From assembly GCF_000235605.1 (NCBI RefSeq), contig NC_016584.1, positions 4,818,001 through 4,882,000 of the forward strand: a stretch of 64,000 bases of DNA. Reading direction: 5' to 3'. The position numbers were made by a program, and so were the translations under genes. Below, piece by piece: positions 7,324 through 16,271 of the stretch; within the stretch, counting starts at the first letter, position 1; each line of letters begins with the position of its first letter. The notes beneath the pieces are model-generated. The model was given only the letters and a program-made list of their open reading frames with translations. It did no database searches and was not told where the DNA came from. This DNA comes from Desulfosporosinus orientis DSM 765 (GTDB lineage Bacteria > Bacillota > Desulfitobacteriia > Desulfitobacteriales > Desulfitobacteriaceae).

Positions 7324-8118
7324 ATGAAAAAGTTAAAATTACTTATCCTTGCTACACTAATCTTATTGGTAATGACCGGTTGCGGTGCTTCTAAAAGTAA
7401 TTCGGATTCTGAAAAAACACCTGCAACTACCCTGGAAAAAATTAAGGCTGCTGGAAAAATCACATTTGCTATGAGTGGACAGTATCCCCCATTCAACTAC
7501 TTTAACGAGGAAAATGAGCTGACTGGGTTTGATGTGGAAATTGGCCAGGAAATCGCCAAGAGAATCAATGTCAACCCCGAGCCAATTGCCACCGAATGGG
7601 ATGGAATCATCGCCGGCTTAACAACCAGCAAATTTGATATGATTTTAGGCAGTATGGCCATTACTGATGAACGATTGCAAAAAGTCAATTTTAGTAATCC
7701 TTACTATCGCTCTGGAGCCCAAATTATTGTACCCTCGGATTCAACGATCAGCGGCGCTGATGATTTGAAAGGCAAAACCGTCGGCGTTGTTCTCGGTACA
7801 ACTTTTGAAACGAAAGCTCGGGAACTGGGTGCCAATGTCAACACTTACAAAGGTGACCCTGATGCCTTTCATGATATGCTTAATGGCAGACTTGATGCCG
7901 TAATTACGGATAAAATTGTAGGTTTAAATGCTATTAAGAATAATAATTATCCTTTTAAATTAGTTGGTGATTTAATATATGTGGAGAAAATGGGGATCGC
8001 TATTCGTAAAGACAGTCCTGAACTATTAGATGCAGTTAACAAAGCTCTTACAGATATGATGGATGACGGCACCTACAAAGCTATTAGTGAAAAGTATTTC
8101 AATCAGGATATCCGTTAA
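7324..8118 (+). CDS. Amino-acid ABC transporter, substrate-binding lipoprotein
   Basis: A 264-residue family-3 solute-binding protein. The N-terminus is a lipoprotein signal (KLKLLILATLILLVMTGC) with Cys as the lipidated residue, so it is anchored outside the membrane. Conserved family blocks are FAMSGQYPPFNYFNEENELTGFDVEI, WDGIIAGLTTSKFDMILGSM and LKGKTVGVVLGTTFE. GGAGGG precedes the ATG. It is followed by its permease and ATPase genes. Family 3 members bind polar amino acids such as glutamine, arginine, lysine or cystine; the ligand cannot be fixed from sequence. Confidence 0.92.
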   Translation: MKKLKLLILATLILLVMTGCGASKSNSDSEKTPATTLEKIKAAGKITFAMSGQYPPFNYFNEENELTGFDVEIGQEIAKRINVNPEPIATEWDGIIAGLTTSKFDMILGSMAITDERLQKVNFSNPYYRSGAQIIVPSDSTISGADDLKGKTVGVVLGTTFETKARELGANVNTYKGDPDAFHDMLNGRLDAVITDKIVGLNAIKNNNYPFKLVGDLIYVEKMGIAIRKDSPELLDAVNKALTDMMDDGTYKAISEKYFNQDIR

Positions 8119-8174
8119 TCCTATGATTGATTCAGCAAAGGGGTGTGCTCTGATCAAACTGGAGGTTATTGGCA

Positions 8175-8843
8175 ATGGATCTGGATTTTAGCATCATCGT
8201 AAAATATCTGCCGTTCTTATTACAAGGGGCAGCCCTAACCATAGAATTGGCCGTCTTAGGGATAGCATTCGGTATCATTATTGGTCTGATTGCAGCGATC
8301 CTAAAAATATCCCACACTCCTCTGAAGTATATTGCTCATTTTTACATTTGGCTGATTAGGGGAACCCCTTTGCTTGTTCAGTTATTTCTCATCTATTTTG
8401 GTCTCCCACAGCTGGGCATCACACTCAATGCTTTTGCCTCTTCTATTCTGGGATTGGGAATTAACAGCGGTGCTTATATCGCTGAGGTCTTTCGGGGGGG
8501 CATTGAAGCAATTCCCAAAGGACAAACGGAAGCTTCTCTGTCTCTTGGCATGGGAAAGTTTTTGACGATGCGCAGAATTATCTTTCCCCAGGCCTTGCGC
8601 ATTTCTATTCCGTCATTAGGCAATCAATTTATCATCTCCTTGAAAGATTCTTCTCTTTGTTCCGTCATCACCATGTCGGAACTCCTCCAAACTTCCCAAC
8701 GCTTTGCCAGTGTGACATTTGGTTCTTTGGAATTCTATACCACTGCAGCTCTCTTATATTTACTAATGACAACGGTAATATCCGCTGCTTTACGCAGCCT
8801 TGAATGGCGTTTATCGAAAGAAAATCGGACAAGGGCGTGTTGA
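8175..8843 (+). CDS. Amino-acid ABC transporter, permease
   Basis: A 222-residue HisM/GlnP-type membrane protein with about five transmembrane helices. The ATPase-coupling EAA loop is present ([23 protein letters not shown]... [19 protein letters not shown]). GGAGG lies 9 bp before the ATG at 8175; a TTG at 8169 is too close to it. The product dimerises to form the channel through the cytoplasmic membrane. It lies between the binding-protein gene and the ATPase gene. Confidence 0.92.
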   Translation: MDLDFSIIVKYLPFLLQGAALTIELAVLGIAFGIIIGLIAAILKISHTPLKYIAHFYIWLIRGTPLLVQLFLIYFGLPQLGITLNAFASSILGLGINSGAYIAEVFRGGIEAIPKGQTEASLSLGMGKFLTMRRIIFPQALRISIPSLGNQFIISLKDSSLCSVITMSELLQTSQRFASVTFGSLEFYTTAALLYLLMTTVISAALRSLEWRLSKENRTRAC

Positions 8844-8875
8844 GATTGGGGTTAACGATAACAAATAATCCACCA

Positions 8876-9601
8876 ATGATTACAGTTAACAGGTTAGTTA
8901 AAGACTTTGGCTATAACCGGGTTATTGACGGCATTGATGCGACGGTGTCCACCGGCGAGGTTGTTGTGCTTATCGGAGCCAGCGGCTCAGGGAAAAGTAC
9001 GTTTTTGCGCTGTTTAAACGGCTTAGAGACATTGACATCAGGAGAGATTTTGATCGAAAGTACCCCCTTAGAGAGAAATTCAAAAAGTCTCAAACAAATC
9101 CGTCGTCAGGTAGGAATGGTATTCCAGCAATTCAATCTCTTCCCCCATTTGACAGTCTTGGAAAATATCATTGAAGCTCCCGTTCACGTCCTCCATCAGC
9201 CAAAGAAGCAGGTTATTAAGGTTGCTCAAGAATTGCTTGCTAAGGTTGGTCTTTCCGATAAACAAAACTGTTATCCCGGCACGTTGTCAGGCGGGCAATG
9301 TCAACGAGTAGCCATTGCTCGAGCCTTAGCTATGCATCCCAAAATAATGCTCTTTGATGAGCCCACTTCAGCTCTTGATCCCGAGCTGGTGGGGGAAGTT
9401 CTTACCGTAATGAAGCAATTGGCAGAAGATGGCATGACCATGGTTGTTGTTACCCATGAAATGGGCTTTGCCCGGGAAGTAGCCGATCGAGTCATTTTTA
9501 TTGATGAAGGGAAAATAGTCGAAGAAGGGCCGCCTGCCCAGATTTTTGGAAATCCTCAAGAAAAACGAACTCAGGCGTTTCTCGGAAGGTTAAGCCATTA
9601 A
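8876..9601 (+). CDS. Amino-acid ABC transporter, ATP-binding protein
   Basis: A 241-residue GlnQ/HisP-type ATPase with Walker [11 protein letters not shown] loop ([18 protein letters not shown]), signature LSGGQ, Walker [14 protein letters not shown] and the H-loop [10 protein letters not shown]. The conventional start is the ATG at 8876 ([12 protein letters not shown]). No clear ribosome binding site precedes it; a TTG at 8840, which overlaps the permease stop as TTGA, is an alternative giving a 12-residue extension. Energises the transporter of the two preceding genes. Confidence 0.93.
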   Translation: MITVNRLVKDFGYNRVIDGIDATVSTGEVVVLIGASGSGKSTFLRCLNGLETLTSGEILIESTPLERNSKSLKQIRRQVGMVFQQFNLFPHLTVLENIIEAPVHVLHQPKKQVIKVAQELLAKVGLSDKQNCYPGTLSGGQCQRVAIARALAMHPKIMLFDEPTSALDPELVGEVLTVMKQLAEDGMTMVVVTHEMGFAREVADRVIFIDEGKIVEEGPPAQIFGNPQEKRTQAFLGRLSH

Positions 9602-9621
9602 GAGGATGAAAAAAGGACGTG

Positions 9622-9660
9622 TCCTGAGGTCGGGCAGCTTCGCCGCATCTGTGCAAGTAA
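9622..9660. repeat. Dispersed intergenic repeat, partial copy (left-end type)
   Basis: CCTGAGGTCGGGCAGCTTCG and the following CGCATCTG match 47288-47316 (CCTGGGGTCGGGCAGTTTCG...) with few differences, and match the complement of 11690-11720. It follows the ABC transporter stop at once. Confidence 0.6.
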
Positions 9661-9668
9661 GTTAATTC

Positions 9669-9692
9669 GTGCGAAGACAGTGTCTTCGTACC
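9669..9692. repeat. Short palindromic repeat GTGCGAAGACAGTGTCTTCG
   Basis: Palindrome centred in GAAGACAGTGTCTTC; related copies lie at 6841-6865 and 6881-6899. Confidence 0.6.
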
Positions 9693-9747
9693 GCAGCATA
9701 CCGGCAAGAGCTTTCGACTACTTTGTACGGCCTTACATCAATCGCTC

Positions 9748-9771
9748 AAATTCGGAATCGATTCCGAATTT
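9748..9771. repeat. Perfect 24-bp palindrome
   Basis: Each arm reads AAATTCGGAATC; the whole is self-complementary. A related palindrome with arms containing CAAATTCGGATTT lies at 10085-10114. The two bracket a 300-bp segment that contains a terminator and a possible small gene. Confidence 0.7.
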
Positions 9772-9805
9772 AAATGTCCTGAGCAACGCAAGCCCTTATT
9801 GGTGA

Positions 9806-9860
9806 CAAAAATAAGACAAGAATGTAAGCGCCTAGGCACTTTACAGTCTTGTCTTTATTT
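9806..9860. terminator. Bidirectional terminator between ABC transporter and symporter genes
   Basis: A long stem pairs AAATAAGACAAGA with TCTTGTCTTTATTT and continues inward through TGTAA/TTTACA. Minus-strand reading ends in TTCTTGTCTTATTTTTG, plus-strand reading in TCTTGTCTTTATTT, so it can serve both converging units. Confidence 0.65.
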
Positions 9861-9965
9861 AGTCCTAAATAACCCCAGACAAGGGTAACCTCTGCCGGAC
9901 AAAGTGCATAAGATAATAATGATAGGCTAAGTCTTAGCAAAATCCGGAATAAGGGAGGATCATCC

Positions 9966-10055
9966 ATGCCCATTATTTCGTCAGGGGTGGAAGCCGAGCT
10001 GGTTGAAACCACGGATTCAGCCACAAGTGATTTGTACGATCCGCCCCTGTATTAA
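9966..10055 (+). CDS. Possible 29-residue small protein
   Basis: An ATG at 9966 is preceded by AAGGGAGGAT with ideal spacing and opens a 29-codon frame to TAA at 10053. The peptide is acidic, starts MPIISSGVEAEL and ends DLYDPPLY; it has no Cys, no signal peptide and no membrane segment. It sits on the plus strand, after the bidirectional terminator and before the convergent symporter gene. I know no family. Evidence is the start site only, so a chance frame is possible. Confidence 0.35.
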   Translation: MPIISSGVEAELVETTDSATSDLYDPPLY

Positions 10056-10084
10056 AGCCTGTCAGAAAGATAAATGAACGACAG

Positions 10085-10114
10085 TTCAAATTCGGATTTA
10101 AATCCGAATTTGAA
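10085..10114. repeat. Perfect 30-bp palindrome
   Basis: Each arm is TTCAAATTCGGATTT. It lies 36 bp from the stop of the symporter gene and could act as a hairpin in its 3' UTR. It resembles the palindrome at 9748-9771. Confidence 0.75.
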
Positions 10115-10149
10115 ACAGAAACCAGGCGGCGATTCTCCTGAGATAACAC

Positions 10150-11529
10150 TTATTTTTTAATTACCGGTATTGGATCCTTGGAGATCTCATCCAAATTGTC
10201 TTCCCAAAGGTACTTTTTCGTTTCCGCTACTATAACTCCGCTTAAGAGGAGCAGAGAGATGAGGTTTGGTATGGCCATCAGGGCATTCATGGCATCTGCC
10301 ATGTCCCAAACCAGCTGAAGCGTCATAATAGAGCCCAGGAATACTGCAAAAACCCAAAGAATCCGGTAAGGCAGGATGGCAGCTTTGCCAAACAAGTACT
10401 CAATTGCTCTCTCTCCGTAATAGGACCAGCCCAGGATCGTTGAGAACACAAAGGTTAATAAACCAACGGTTAATACAAAGGGACCGACAACCGGAATTTG
10501 GGCAAAAGCCGCCTTGGTCAGGGCGGCACCTTTTAAGCCTTCCGTTGCTGCAGGGTTGCTCATGATATTACTCACAACAACCACTCCTGTCATTGCACAG
10601 ACTACCACTGTATCCCAGAAAGTTCCGGTAGCAGAAACAAGGGCCTGACGTACAGGATTTCTGGTTTGGGCGGCAGCAGCTACAATAGGAGCAGATCCTA
10701 ACCCGGATTCGTTGGAGAACAACCCCCGGGCTATACCATAGCGTGCAGCCATCATAACAGATGCGCCAATAAAGCCGCCGCCGGCTGCCTGAGGAGAAAA
10801 TGCGGAACTAACAATCAAACTGATTGCCGGAATTACATGTGAAGAATTTAAAACTAAGATAATGATACAGCCAACAACATAAAATAAGGCCATGAGTGGT
10901 ACTAATTTCTCACATACTAAAGCTATAGATTTAACCCCACCGATAATAACTACCCCTGTTAGGAGGGCCATAATACCGCCGGTAATATATGAGGAGATAT
11001 TGAAAGTCTCCTGGACCATTGTAGAAATTGAATTTGCTTGAACTGTGTTGCCAATTCCAAAAGCAGCAATTGCTGTAAAGATACAAAATAAGACCGCCAA
11101 TCCTTTTTGACCGAGACCATTCTCTAAAGCATACATCGGCCCGCCAAGCATGGTGCCGTCAGAAGTCTTAACACGGTATTTAACAGATAATAAAGCCTCG
11201 GAGTATTTAGTTGCAATGCCAAAGACGCCCGTCAGCCAACACCAAAGTACAGCTCCAGGACCGCCCAGAGCAACTGCTGTCGAAACTCCAACAATATTGC
11301 CGGTCCCAATGGTTGCTGCCAATGCCGTCGCAAGAGCCCCAAATTGACTTACATCTCCTTCAGAGGCTTTGTCCTTGGTTATGGATAACTTAATGGCCTT
11401 AATTATGTGCTTTTGAATGAACCTGGTTCGGAAGGTAAGAAATAAATGCGTACCGAAAAGAAGAATCAACATTGGGGGACCCCAGAGATAATCATTTAAC
11501 CAGATGACGATGTTGTGAAACCATTCCAT
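10150..11529 (-). CDS. Alanine/glycine:cation symporter, AGCS family
   Basis: A 459-residue membrane protein with about 11 transmembrane helices. AGCS hallmarks are present: GALATALAATIGTGNIVGV near residue 65, GGPMYALENGLG, RYGIARGLFSNESGLGSAPI and the C-terminal YYGERAIEYLFG. The family imports alanine or glycine with Na+ or H+. AAGGAGG precedes the start. A tandem glycine riboswitch upstream indicates that glycine is a substrate or at least the controlling ligand. Convergent to the ABC transporter genes. Confidence 0.93.
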   Translation of the reverse strand: MEWFHNIVIWLNDYLWGPPMLILLFGTHLFLTFRTRFIQKHIIKAIKLSITKDKASEGDVSQFGALATALAATIGTGNIVGVSTAVALGGPGAVLWCWLTGVFGIATKYSEALLSVKYRVKTSDGTMLGGPMYALENGLGQKGLAVLFCIFTAIAAFGIGNTVQANSISTMVQETFNISSYITGGIMALLTGVVIIGGVKSIALVCEKLVPLMALFYVVGCIIILVLNSSHVIPAISLIVSSAFSPQAAGGGFIGASVMMAARYGIARGLFSNESGLGSAPIVAAAAQTRNPVRQALVSATGTFWDTVVVCAMTGVVVVSNIMSNPAATEGLKGAALTKAAFAQIPVVGPFVLTVGLLTFVFSTILGWSYYGERAIEYLFGKAAILPYRILWVFAVFLGSIMTLQLVWDMADAMNALMAIPNLISLLLLSGVIVAETKKYLWEDNLDEISKDPIPVIKK

Positions 11530-11631
11530 GTCTTAATGCTCCTCCTTAAATTTCTGTCTTCTCCATGTTGCTATTTTAAAGTCTTGCTAACACCAAGCTG
11601 TTAAGACTCTGGCGATTACCATTGCTTCATC

Positions 11632-11720
11632 TAAGCTTCAGAAAGTATGTACTGCAAAGTTTTACCGCCTCTCCATGCAATGGGTTCTCTTCTGCGGGCG
11701 AAGCTGCCCTGGCCCTTGGG
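11632..11720. repeat. Dispersed intergenic repeat, partial copy (right-end type)
   Basis: ACCGCCTCTCCATGCAATG, then GTTC..., then CGAAGCTGCCCTGGC match 47430-47480 nearly base for base. The left portion CTTCAGAAAGTATG also occurs at 60451-60464. It lies in the leader between the riboswitch terminator and the symporter start. Confidence 0.6.
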
Positions 11721-11765
11721 TCTATGAGCTCTTTTGATGCATGGTTTTAAACTCTTTTTCAAGGT

Positions 11766-11800
11766 AAAAAAAGAGCCAAATCATTGCGATTTGACTCTGG
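11766..11800 (-). terminator. Intrinsic terminator of the glycine riboswitch
   Basis: On the minus strand GAGTCAAATC pairs with GATTTGGCTC over a 5-nt loop, followed by seven T. The 5' side extends to CCAGAGTC (11800-11793), complementary to GACTCTGG (11942-11935) in the linker of the two aptamers, so two exclusive foldings exist. Confidence 0.85.
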
Positions 11801-11860
11801 CTTACCTGTAAGAAAAGTTTAGAAGCCCACTGACAAAATGTCATTGGCATAAACTTTAAA

Positions 11861-12025
11861 TACTCTGTCCTTTTGCCTGAGAGATTAGCAAAGCATATTG
11901 CGTTGCCCCTTCGGCGCCCATTAATTGGATCTCTCCAGAGTCCTGTCAATTTACGGTCCCGCTTGGAAGTTCAAGCTCCTGAAAGTACTACCTCTTCGGC
12001 AGGCAATTGAATGCCACTCTCCCAT
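11861..12025 (-). promoter_or_regulatory. Tandem glycine riboswitch
   Basis: On the minus strand the first aptamer starts at GGGAGAGTGG (about 12023) with GCCGAAGAGG in its core; the linker GACTCTGGAGAG leads into the second, with GCGCCGAAGGGGCAA and the classic end CTCTCAGGCAAAAGGACAGAG region (11882-11862). Both aptamers have the conserved core, so cooperative glycine binding is expected. It controls the AGCS symporter downstream through the terminator at 11766-11800. Confidence 0.93.
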
Positions 12026-12072
12026 AAATTTCATCCAGCATTATTCAATTGGTTTTTAGCGAGCTAATGACT

Positions 12073-12101
12073 ATTATAGTTTTTTTAAAATCAATAATCA
12101 A
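12073..12101 (-). promoter_or_regulatory. Sigma-A promoter of the riboswitch-symporter unit
   Basis: TATAAT (12078-12073, minus strand) and TTGATT (12101-12096) are separated by 17 bp. The -35 box is one unit of the adjoining 7-bp tandem repeat. Confidence 0.75.
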
Positions 12102-12144
12102 TAATCAATAATCAATAATCAATAATCAATAATCAATAATCAAT
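12089..12144. repeat. 7-bp simple sequence repeat, eight perfect units
   Basis: Eight exact copies of AATCAAT (TTGATTA on the minus strand) with no interruption. The array begins inside the promoter spacer, supplies the -35 hexamer and covers the upstream region where an UP element would lie. Confidence 0.95.
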
Positions 12145-12224
12145 AGCAAATTCTATTGTCTGGAGGTCCAAATGAAAAAAGTACAATCAATGATTCTTTC
12201 AATATCAGAGGAAGAATCATAAAA

Positions 12225-13949
12225 CTAACACTTTAGAGCTTTCTTAACCATTTCTTTAACCTGATGAGAAAGGTCTTCAATGTTTATTAAATGAGTTTCC
12301 CCGGATTTTCGCTCTTTCAGTTCAACCTGGCCATTAGCAAGGGTTTTGCTGCCCAAGGTCACTCTTATGGGATATCCAACCAAATCAGCGTCTTTAAATT
12401 TCACACCGGCACGTTCATCCCGGTCATCAAGGACAACTTCAACTCCCAGCCGTTGCAGCTCTTGATAAAGTTTATCCGCTGTTTCAACAACGAGAGCATC
12501 TTTGTTACTGGTTGGCACGATAATAACCTGATAAGGAGCAATAGGCATAGGCCAAATAATTCCAAACTCATCATTATTTTGCTCTATGGCAGCCGCCATG
12601 GTTCTGCTTACACCAACTCCATAACAGCCCATGACACAGCTTCGTTCCACGCCGTTTTCGTCTAAGAAATTAGCTCCTAATGCTTTGCTGTATTTAGTCC
12701 CTAATTTAAAGACCTGTCCTACTTCGATTCCTCTAGCCTCTTTAAGGGGAGCACCACATTTGAGACAAGCTTCACCTGGTTCCACCATTCGCAAGTCGAG
12801 AACTTGATCAATACGGAAATCCCGGCTGGGAACAACATCGGTGTAATGGTGGTCTGCCTGATTTGCACCACATACAGCCCTCTTCATTAAAGGGACTTCT
12901 TCGTCTGCCACGACCATTAGGCCTGCCGGTGTATCGACCGGGCCCACGGAACCTGGTTCACAACCTAAAATTTCCTTAACTAACTCAGGTGAAGCCAGCT
13001 GAAGAGAAACGAATCCGCCTAAAGCGTTGTTCAGTTTAATTTCATTAAGGGTACGGTCCCCGCGTACCAAGACCAAGAAGATTTTGTCATCCCCTTGATA
13101 AAGCAGAGATTTTACTAAGGCAGTCTTGGGTACTGCCAAAAATTCACTTAGACTCTCGATAGTTTTGACACCGGGGGTAGGCACCAGCTTCCGCTGCCCT
13201 TGAGGAGATTCATCTTCAACAGCTTGAGGCCGGCACTCAGATTTTTCGGTATTGGCCGCATAATCACACCCTGAGCAATAGACCACCGAATTCTCTCCTG
13301 AATCCGCGAGTACCATAAACTCGTGGGTACCGCCGGTACCGCCGATTGCTCCGGCATCCGCTTCTACAGGGCGAAAACTCAAACCACAACGGGCAAAGAT
13401 TCTGCAATAGGCATCGTACATTTTTTGGTAACTTTCATGCAGCCCAGCCTCATCACGGTCAAAAGAATAGAGATCTTTCATAATGAATTCACGTCCGCGC
13501 ATTAAGCCAAAACGAGGACGTCTCTCATCCCGGTATTTATTTTGAATTTGGTATAGAAGCATAGGCAACTGTTTATAAGAGCGGATTTCACCCCGCACAA
13601 GGTCCGTGATAATTTCTTCATGAGTTGGTCCTAAGCAGAATTCGCGATTATGGCGGTCTTTTAATCGGAATAGCTCAGCACCGTACACATCCCAGCGCCC
13701 ACTCTCTTTCCACAATTCAGCAGGCTGCATGATAGGCATTAACACTTCCTGCCCGCCTTTAGCGTCCATTTCCTCCCGGACAATGGTTTCGATCTTTCTT
13801 AACACTCGCAGCCCCAACGGTAAAAAGGTGTATAAGCCAGAGGCTGATTTTCGAATCAGACCGGCACGCACCATCAATTGATGGCTGATAACTTCTGCTT
13901 CAGCTGGAACCTCTCGGAGTGTCGGATTTAATAATTGACTGACAAGCAT
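12225..13949 (-). CDS. proS: Prolyl-tRNA synthetase, bacterial type with editing insertion
   Basis: A 574-residue class II synthetase that charges tRNA-Pro. Motif 2 region [19 protein letters not shown] and the preceding [18 protein letters not shown] are seen near residues 85-145; an insertion (YbaK-like editing) domain spans about 225-400 ([19 protein letters not shown]); motif 3 is [16 protein letters not shown] near 450; the C-terminal anticodon-binding domain follows. The ATG at 13949 is chosen because AAAGGA lies at the right distance; the open frame extends to 14036 without a good site. Follows ispG in the usual order. Confidence 0.95.
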   Translation of the reverse strand: MLVSQLLNPTLREVPAEAEVISHQLMVRAGLIRKSASGLYTFLPLGLRVLRKIETIVREEMDAKGGQEVLMPIMQPAELWKESGRWDVYGAELFRLKDRHNREFCLGPTHEEIITDLVRGEIRSYKQLPMLLYQIQNKYRDERRPRFGLMRGREFIMKDLYSFDRDEAGLHESYQKMYDAYCRIFARCGLSFRPVEADAGAIGGTGGTHEFMVLADSGENSVVYCSGCDYAANTEKSECRPQAVEDESPQGQRKLVPTPGVKTIESLSEFLAVPKTALVKSLLYQGDDKIFLVLVRGDRTLNEIKLNNALGGFVSLQLASPELVKEILGCEPGSVGPVDTPAGLMVVADEEVPLMKRAVCGANQADHHYTDVVPSRDFRIDQVLDLRMVEPGEACLKCGAPLKEARGIEVGQVFKLGTKYSKALGANFLDENGVERSCVMGCYGVGVSRTMAAAIEQNNDEFGIIWPMPIAPYQVIIVPTSNKDALVVETADKLYQELQRLGVEVVLDDRDERAGVKFKDADLVGYPIRVTLGSKTLANGQVELKERKSGETHLINIEDLSHQVKEMVKKALKC

Positions 13950-14025
13950 GATGTCCATTCCTTTCCAAATATCGTTTATTACTTTTCTTAGTTGTCTATT
14001 CTGCTCAGATGTAGAAGAAGAAGGT

Positions 14026-15117
14026 TTACTCTTCAATAATTATCTGATGCGCCAATACATACTCCTCAATTTCCCGGAGAAGCGCTTCGAGTAATTCCGC
14101 CTCTGGAAGGCGGGCAATAATTTGACCTTTGCGAAATAACAGCCCCATGCCTTTTCCTCCGGCAATCCCATAATCAGCTTCTCGTGCTTCCCCAGGTCCA
14201 TTAACCGCACATCCCATGACAGCGACTTTTAAAGGCTTGTCCAAGGGCGGCAGCTCAGCTAACCGTTCTTCCACTTTTTCTGCCAAGTCTGCTAAGTCAA
14301 CCTGGGTACGGCCACATGTGGGACAGCTGATTAACTCTACACTGCGCTGCCGTAAACCAAGGACATGCAATATTTCTAGGGCAACGGGAATTTCCCGCAC
14401 TGGGTCGCCGGTAAGAGACACACGCAAGGTATCTCCAATTCCTTCAGCTAGAAGAGTCCCAATACCTATAGCCGATTTGACAACACCTGAACGGACTGTT
14501 CCCGCTTCAGTTACCCCTAAATGCAAGGGGTAATCTATAAGGTGATGGATTCTGCGATAAGCTTCCAGCATGAGAGGAACGGAAGAGGCTTTCAGGGAAA
14601 CTTTCATTTTATCGTAGCCCTCTTCTTCAAGCAGATGAATATGTCCTAGAGCGCTTTCCACCATCCCTTCAACTGTAGGCCCGCCGTACTTTTCTAAAAG
14701 TTCCTTTTCCAAGGAACCGGCATTGACTCCAATTCGAATCGGTAACTCCTTTTCTCTGACGGCACGCACAACCTCTTGAACTTTCCAACGGGCGCCAATA
14801 TTGCCGGGATTTAATCTCAGTCCATGAATACCTTGTTCTACTGCCTTGATGGCTAAACGATAATCAAAATGAATATCGGCAATGACGGGGAGCGGACTCG
14901 CTATAGTTATTTGATGAAGAGCATTGGCGGCATCTTCATCTAAAACAGCTAATCTCACAATTTCACAGCCCACTTTTGCCAAAGCGTGAATTTGCGCAAG
15001 TGTACTGTCAATATCACGAGTATCCGTGTTCGTCATGGATTGCACGACGATCGGATTCCCGCCTCCAACGGTTACAGATCCAACCTGCACCGCTTTGGTC
15101 AACTTTCTCTGTAACAC
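14026..15117 (-). CDS. ispG: 4-hydroxy-3-methylbut-2-en-1-yl diphosphate synthase (IspG)
   Basis: A 363-residue protein with a TIM-barrel N-terminal domain ([43 protein letters not shown]) and a C-terminal 4Fe-4S domain with SCPTCGRTQ and CAVNGPGEA. It makes HMBPP, the sixth step of the MEP isoprenoid pathway, in the cytoplasm. It lies between rseP and proS; dxr of the same pathway is two genes upstream. Length and cluster ligands are normal. Confidence 0.96.
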   Translation of the reverse strand: MLQRKLTKAVQVGSVTVGGGNPIVVQSMTNTDTRDIDSTLAQIHALAKVGCEIVRLAVLDEDAANALHQITIASPLPVIADIHFDYRLAIKAVEQGIHGLRLNPGNIGARWKVQEVVRAVREKELPIRIGVNAGSLEKELLEKYGGPTVEGMVESALGHIHLLEEEGYDKMKVSLKASSVPLMLEAYRRIHHLIDYPLHLGVTEAGTVRSGVVKSAIGIGTLLAEGIGDTLRVSLTGDPVREIPVALEILHVLGLRQRSVELISCPTCGRTQVDLADLAEKVEERLAELPPLDKPLKVAVMGCAVNGPGEAREADYGIAGGKGMGLLFRKGQIIARLPEAELLEALLREIEEYVLAHQIIIEE

Positions 15118-15137
15118 AAATTTGTACCCCCTGTATA

Positions 15138-16208
15138 TTAACCGGCTTTTACAAACAAGCGCACTATGTCTTTATAAGTGACGGCAAGCATTAAGCCCAT
15201 AAGCAATACAAAGCCTACTAAATGAATCATATTTTCCTTCTCGGGATTCAGTGGTTTGCCTCTTAATCCTTCAATCAATAAAAACACCAATCTGCTTCCA
15301 TCCAAGGCAGGAATAGGAAACAAATTTATGAGGCCCAATTGAATGCTCAGAACCCCTGTCAGACCAAGTAAATTAGAAAATCCTTCCTTAGCCCCTTCGC
15401 CGATAACCTGAGCAATCATAATCGGTCCGCCTACATCGGCGGGGATTTTTCCTGTGATCATTTGCACCAAAGAAACTACAATCAGCTTTGTAAAATCTAC
15501 AGAACGTTGAATTCCCACACGGGTTGCCTCAAGAATTGACGCATGCACATAAATGACTTCTTCCACTGGCGCTATTCCGATCATCCCATTCCCTGTTTGA
15601 GCATCTTTTTCTGTCTTAATAGATATGGTTTGGCGTTGCTTATCGTTCGCTCGTTCAATCGTTAAACTCAAAATTTGATTTGGTTTAGAATGAATGACTT
15701 CTGTCAAACGAGCCCAATCTGGTGTTAACTCCTTGTTCACCGCGATTATCCTATCTCCTGGCTCAATTCCAGAAATGGCAGCTGGTTTTCCCTTAACTAA
15801 AGAGCCAACCACATTACTTTGGGTTGGTATCCCAAGATAGGCAAACACGCTGACAAACATGATAATAGCCAATACAAAATTCATAATCGGTCCTGCGGCA
15901 ATGGCAGCCATACGCTGCCAAACAGGCTTATTCAAAAAACTTCTCGGATCTGTTTTCGACGCTATGACAGCGTTTCCTTGCTCATCCGCTTCCGCATCCA
16001 TACCGTAAAGCTTGACAAATCCTCCTAAAGGAATAAGGCGCCAAGCATATAATGTTTCTTTCCCTTGATAACCTAAAATTTTGGGACCAAAACCAAAACT
16101 GAATTCTATAACCTTGACTCCAATCCATTTTGCCACAATATAATGTCCGAATTCATGAATCATTACCATACTTCCAAAAACAAAAACAATGGCGAGTGTC
16201 GTTAACAC
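15138..16208 (-). CDS. rseP: Site-2 protease RseP/RasP, zinc metalloprotease
   Basis: A 356-residue intramembrane protease. Zinc motif HEFGH is near residue 18 in the first membrane helix, a PDZ domain lies at about 125-195 (GEPGDRI-like ISGIEPGDRIIAVN), and the second active-site motif LFPIPALDGSRLVF is near 300. It cleaves anti-sigma factors and signal-peptide remnants within the membrane. The gene follows dxr by about 60 bp containing a TTCGA-rich repeat. Confidence 0.94.
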   Translation of the reverse strand: MLTTLAIVFVFGSMVMIHEFGHYIVAKWIGVKVIEFSFGFGPKILGYQGKETLYAWRLIPLGGFVKLYGMDAEADEQGNAVIASKTDPRSFLNKPVWQRMAAIAAGPIMNFVLAIIMFVSVFAYLGIPTQSNVVGSLVKGKPAAISGIEPGDRIIAVNKELTPDWARLTEVIHSKPNQILSLTIERANDKQRQTISIKTEKDAQTGNGMIGIAPVEEVIYVHASILEATRVGIQRSVDFTKLIVVSLVQMITGKIPADVGGPIMIAQVIGEGAKEGFSNLLGLTGVLSIQLGLINLFPIPALDGSRLVFLLIEGLRGKPLNPEKENMIHLVGFVLLMGLMLAVTYKDIVRLFVKAG

Positions 16209-16224
16209 TTTACCCCCCCCTTTA

Positions 16225-16268
16225 TCGATGTTCGTTGGCTCGAGATTCGTGGTTCGAACATCATAGTT
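16225..16268. repeat. TTCGA-rich intergenic repeat, copy 1
   Basis: Contains CGATGTTCG and GATTCGTGGTTCGAACATC between dxr and rseP. Shares ATTCGTGGTT(C/T)GA and CGATGTTCG with the element at 20172-20265. Confidence 0.55.
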
Positions 16269-16271
16269 ACC

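Noticed and set aside
9678-9690. SOS (LexA) box or CIRCE element among the palindromes in the gaps
   Set aside because: None matches CGAAC-N4-GTTCG or the CIRCE inverted repeat.
12172-12222. 16-codon plus-strand frame MKKVQSMILSISEEES with GGAGGT upstream
   Set aside because: Too short, no promoter seen, and it overlaps an inverted repeat that may serve the proS 3' end.
13958-14036. Upstream extension of proS and similar extensions of nusA, rimP, dprA, lepB, comM, nuoB and rpsP
   Set aside because: Ribosome binding sites and family N-termini place the starts further downstream; the extensions look like leader or neighbouring-gene sequence.
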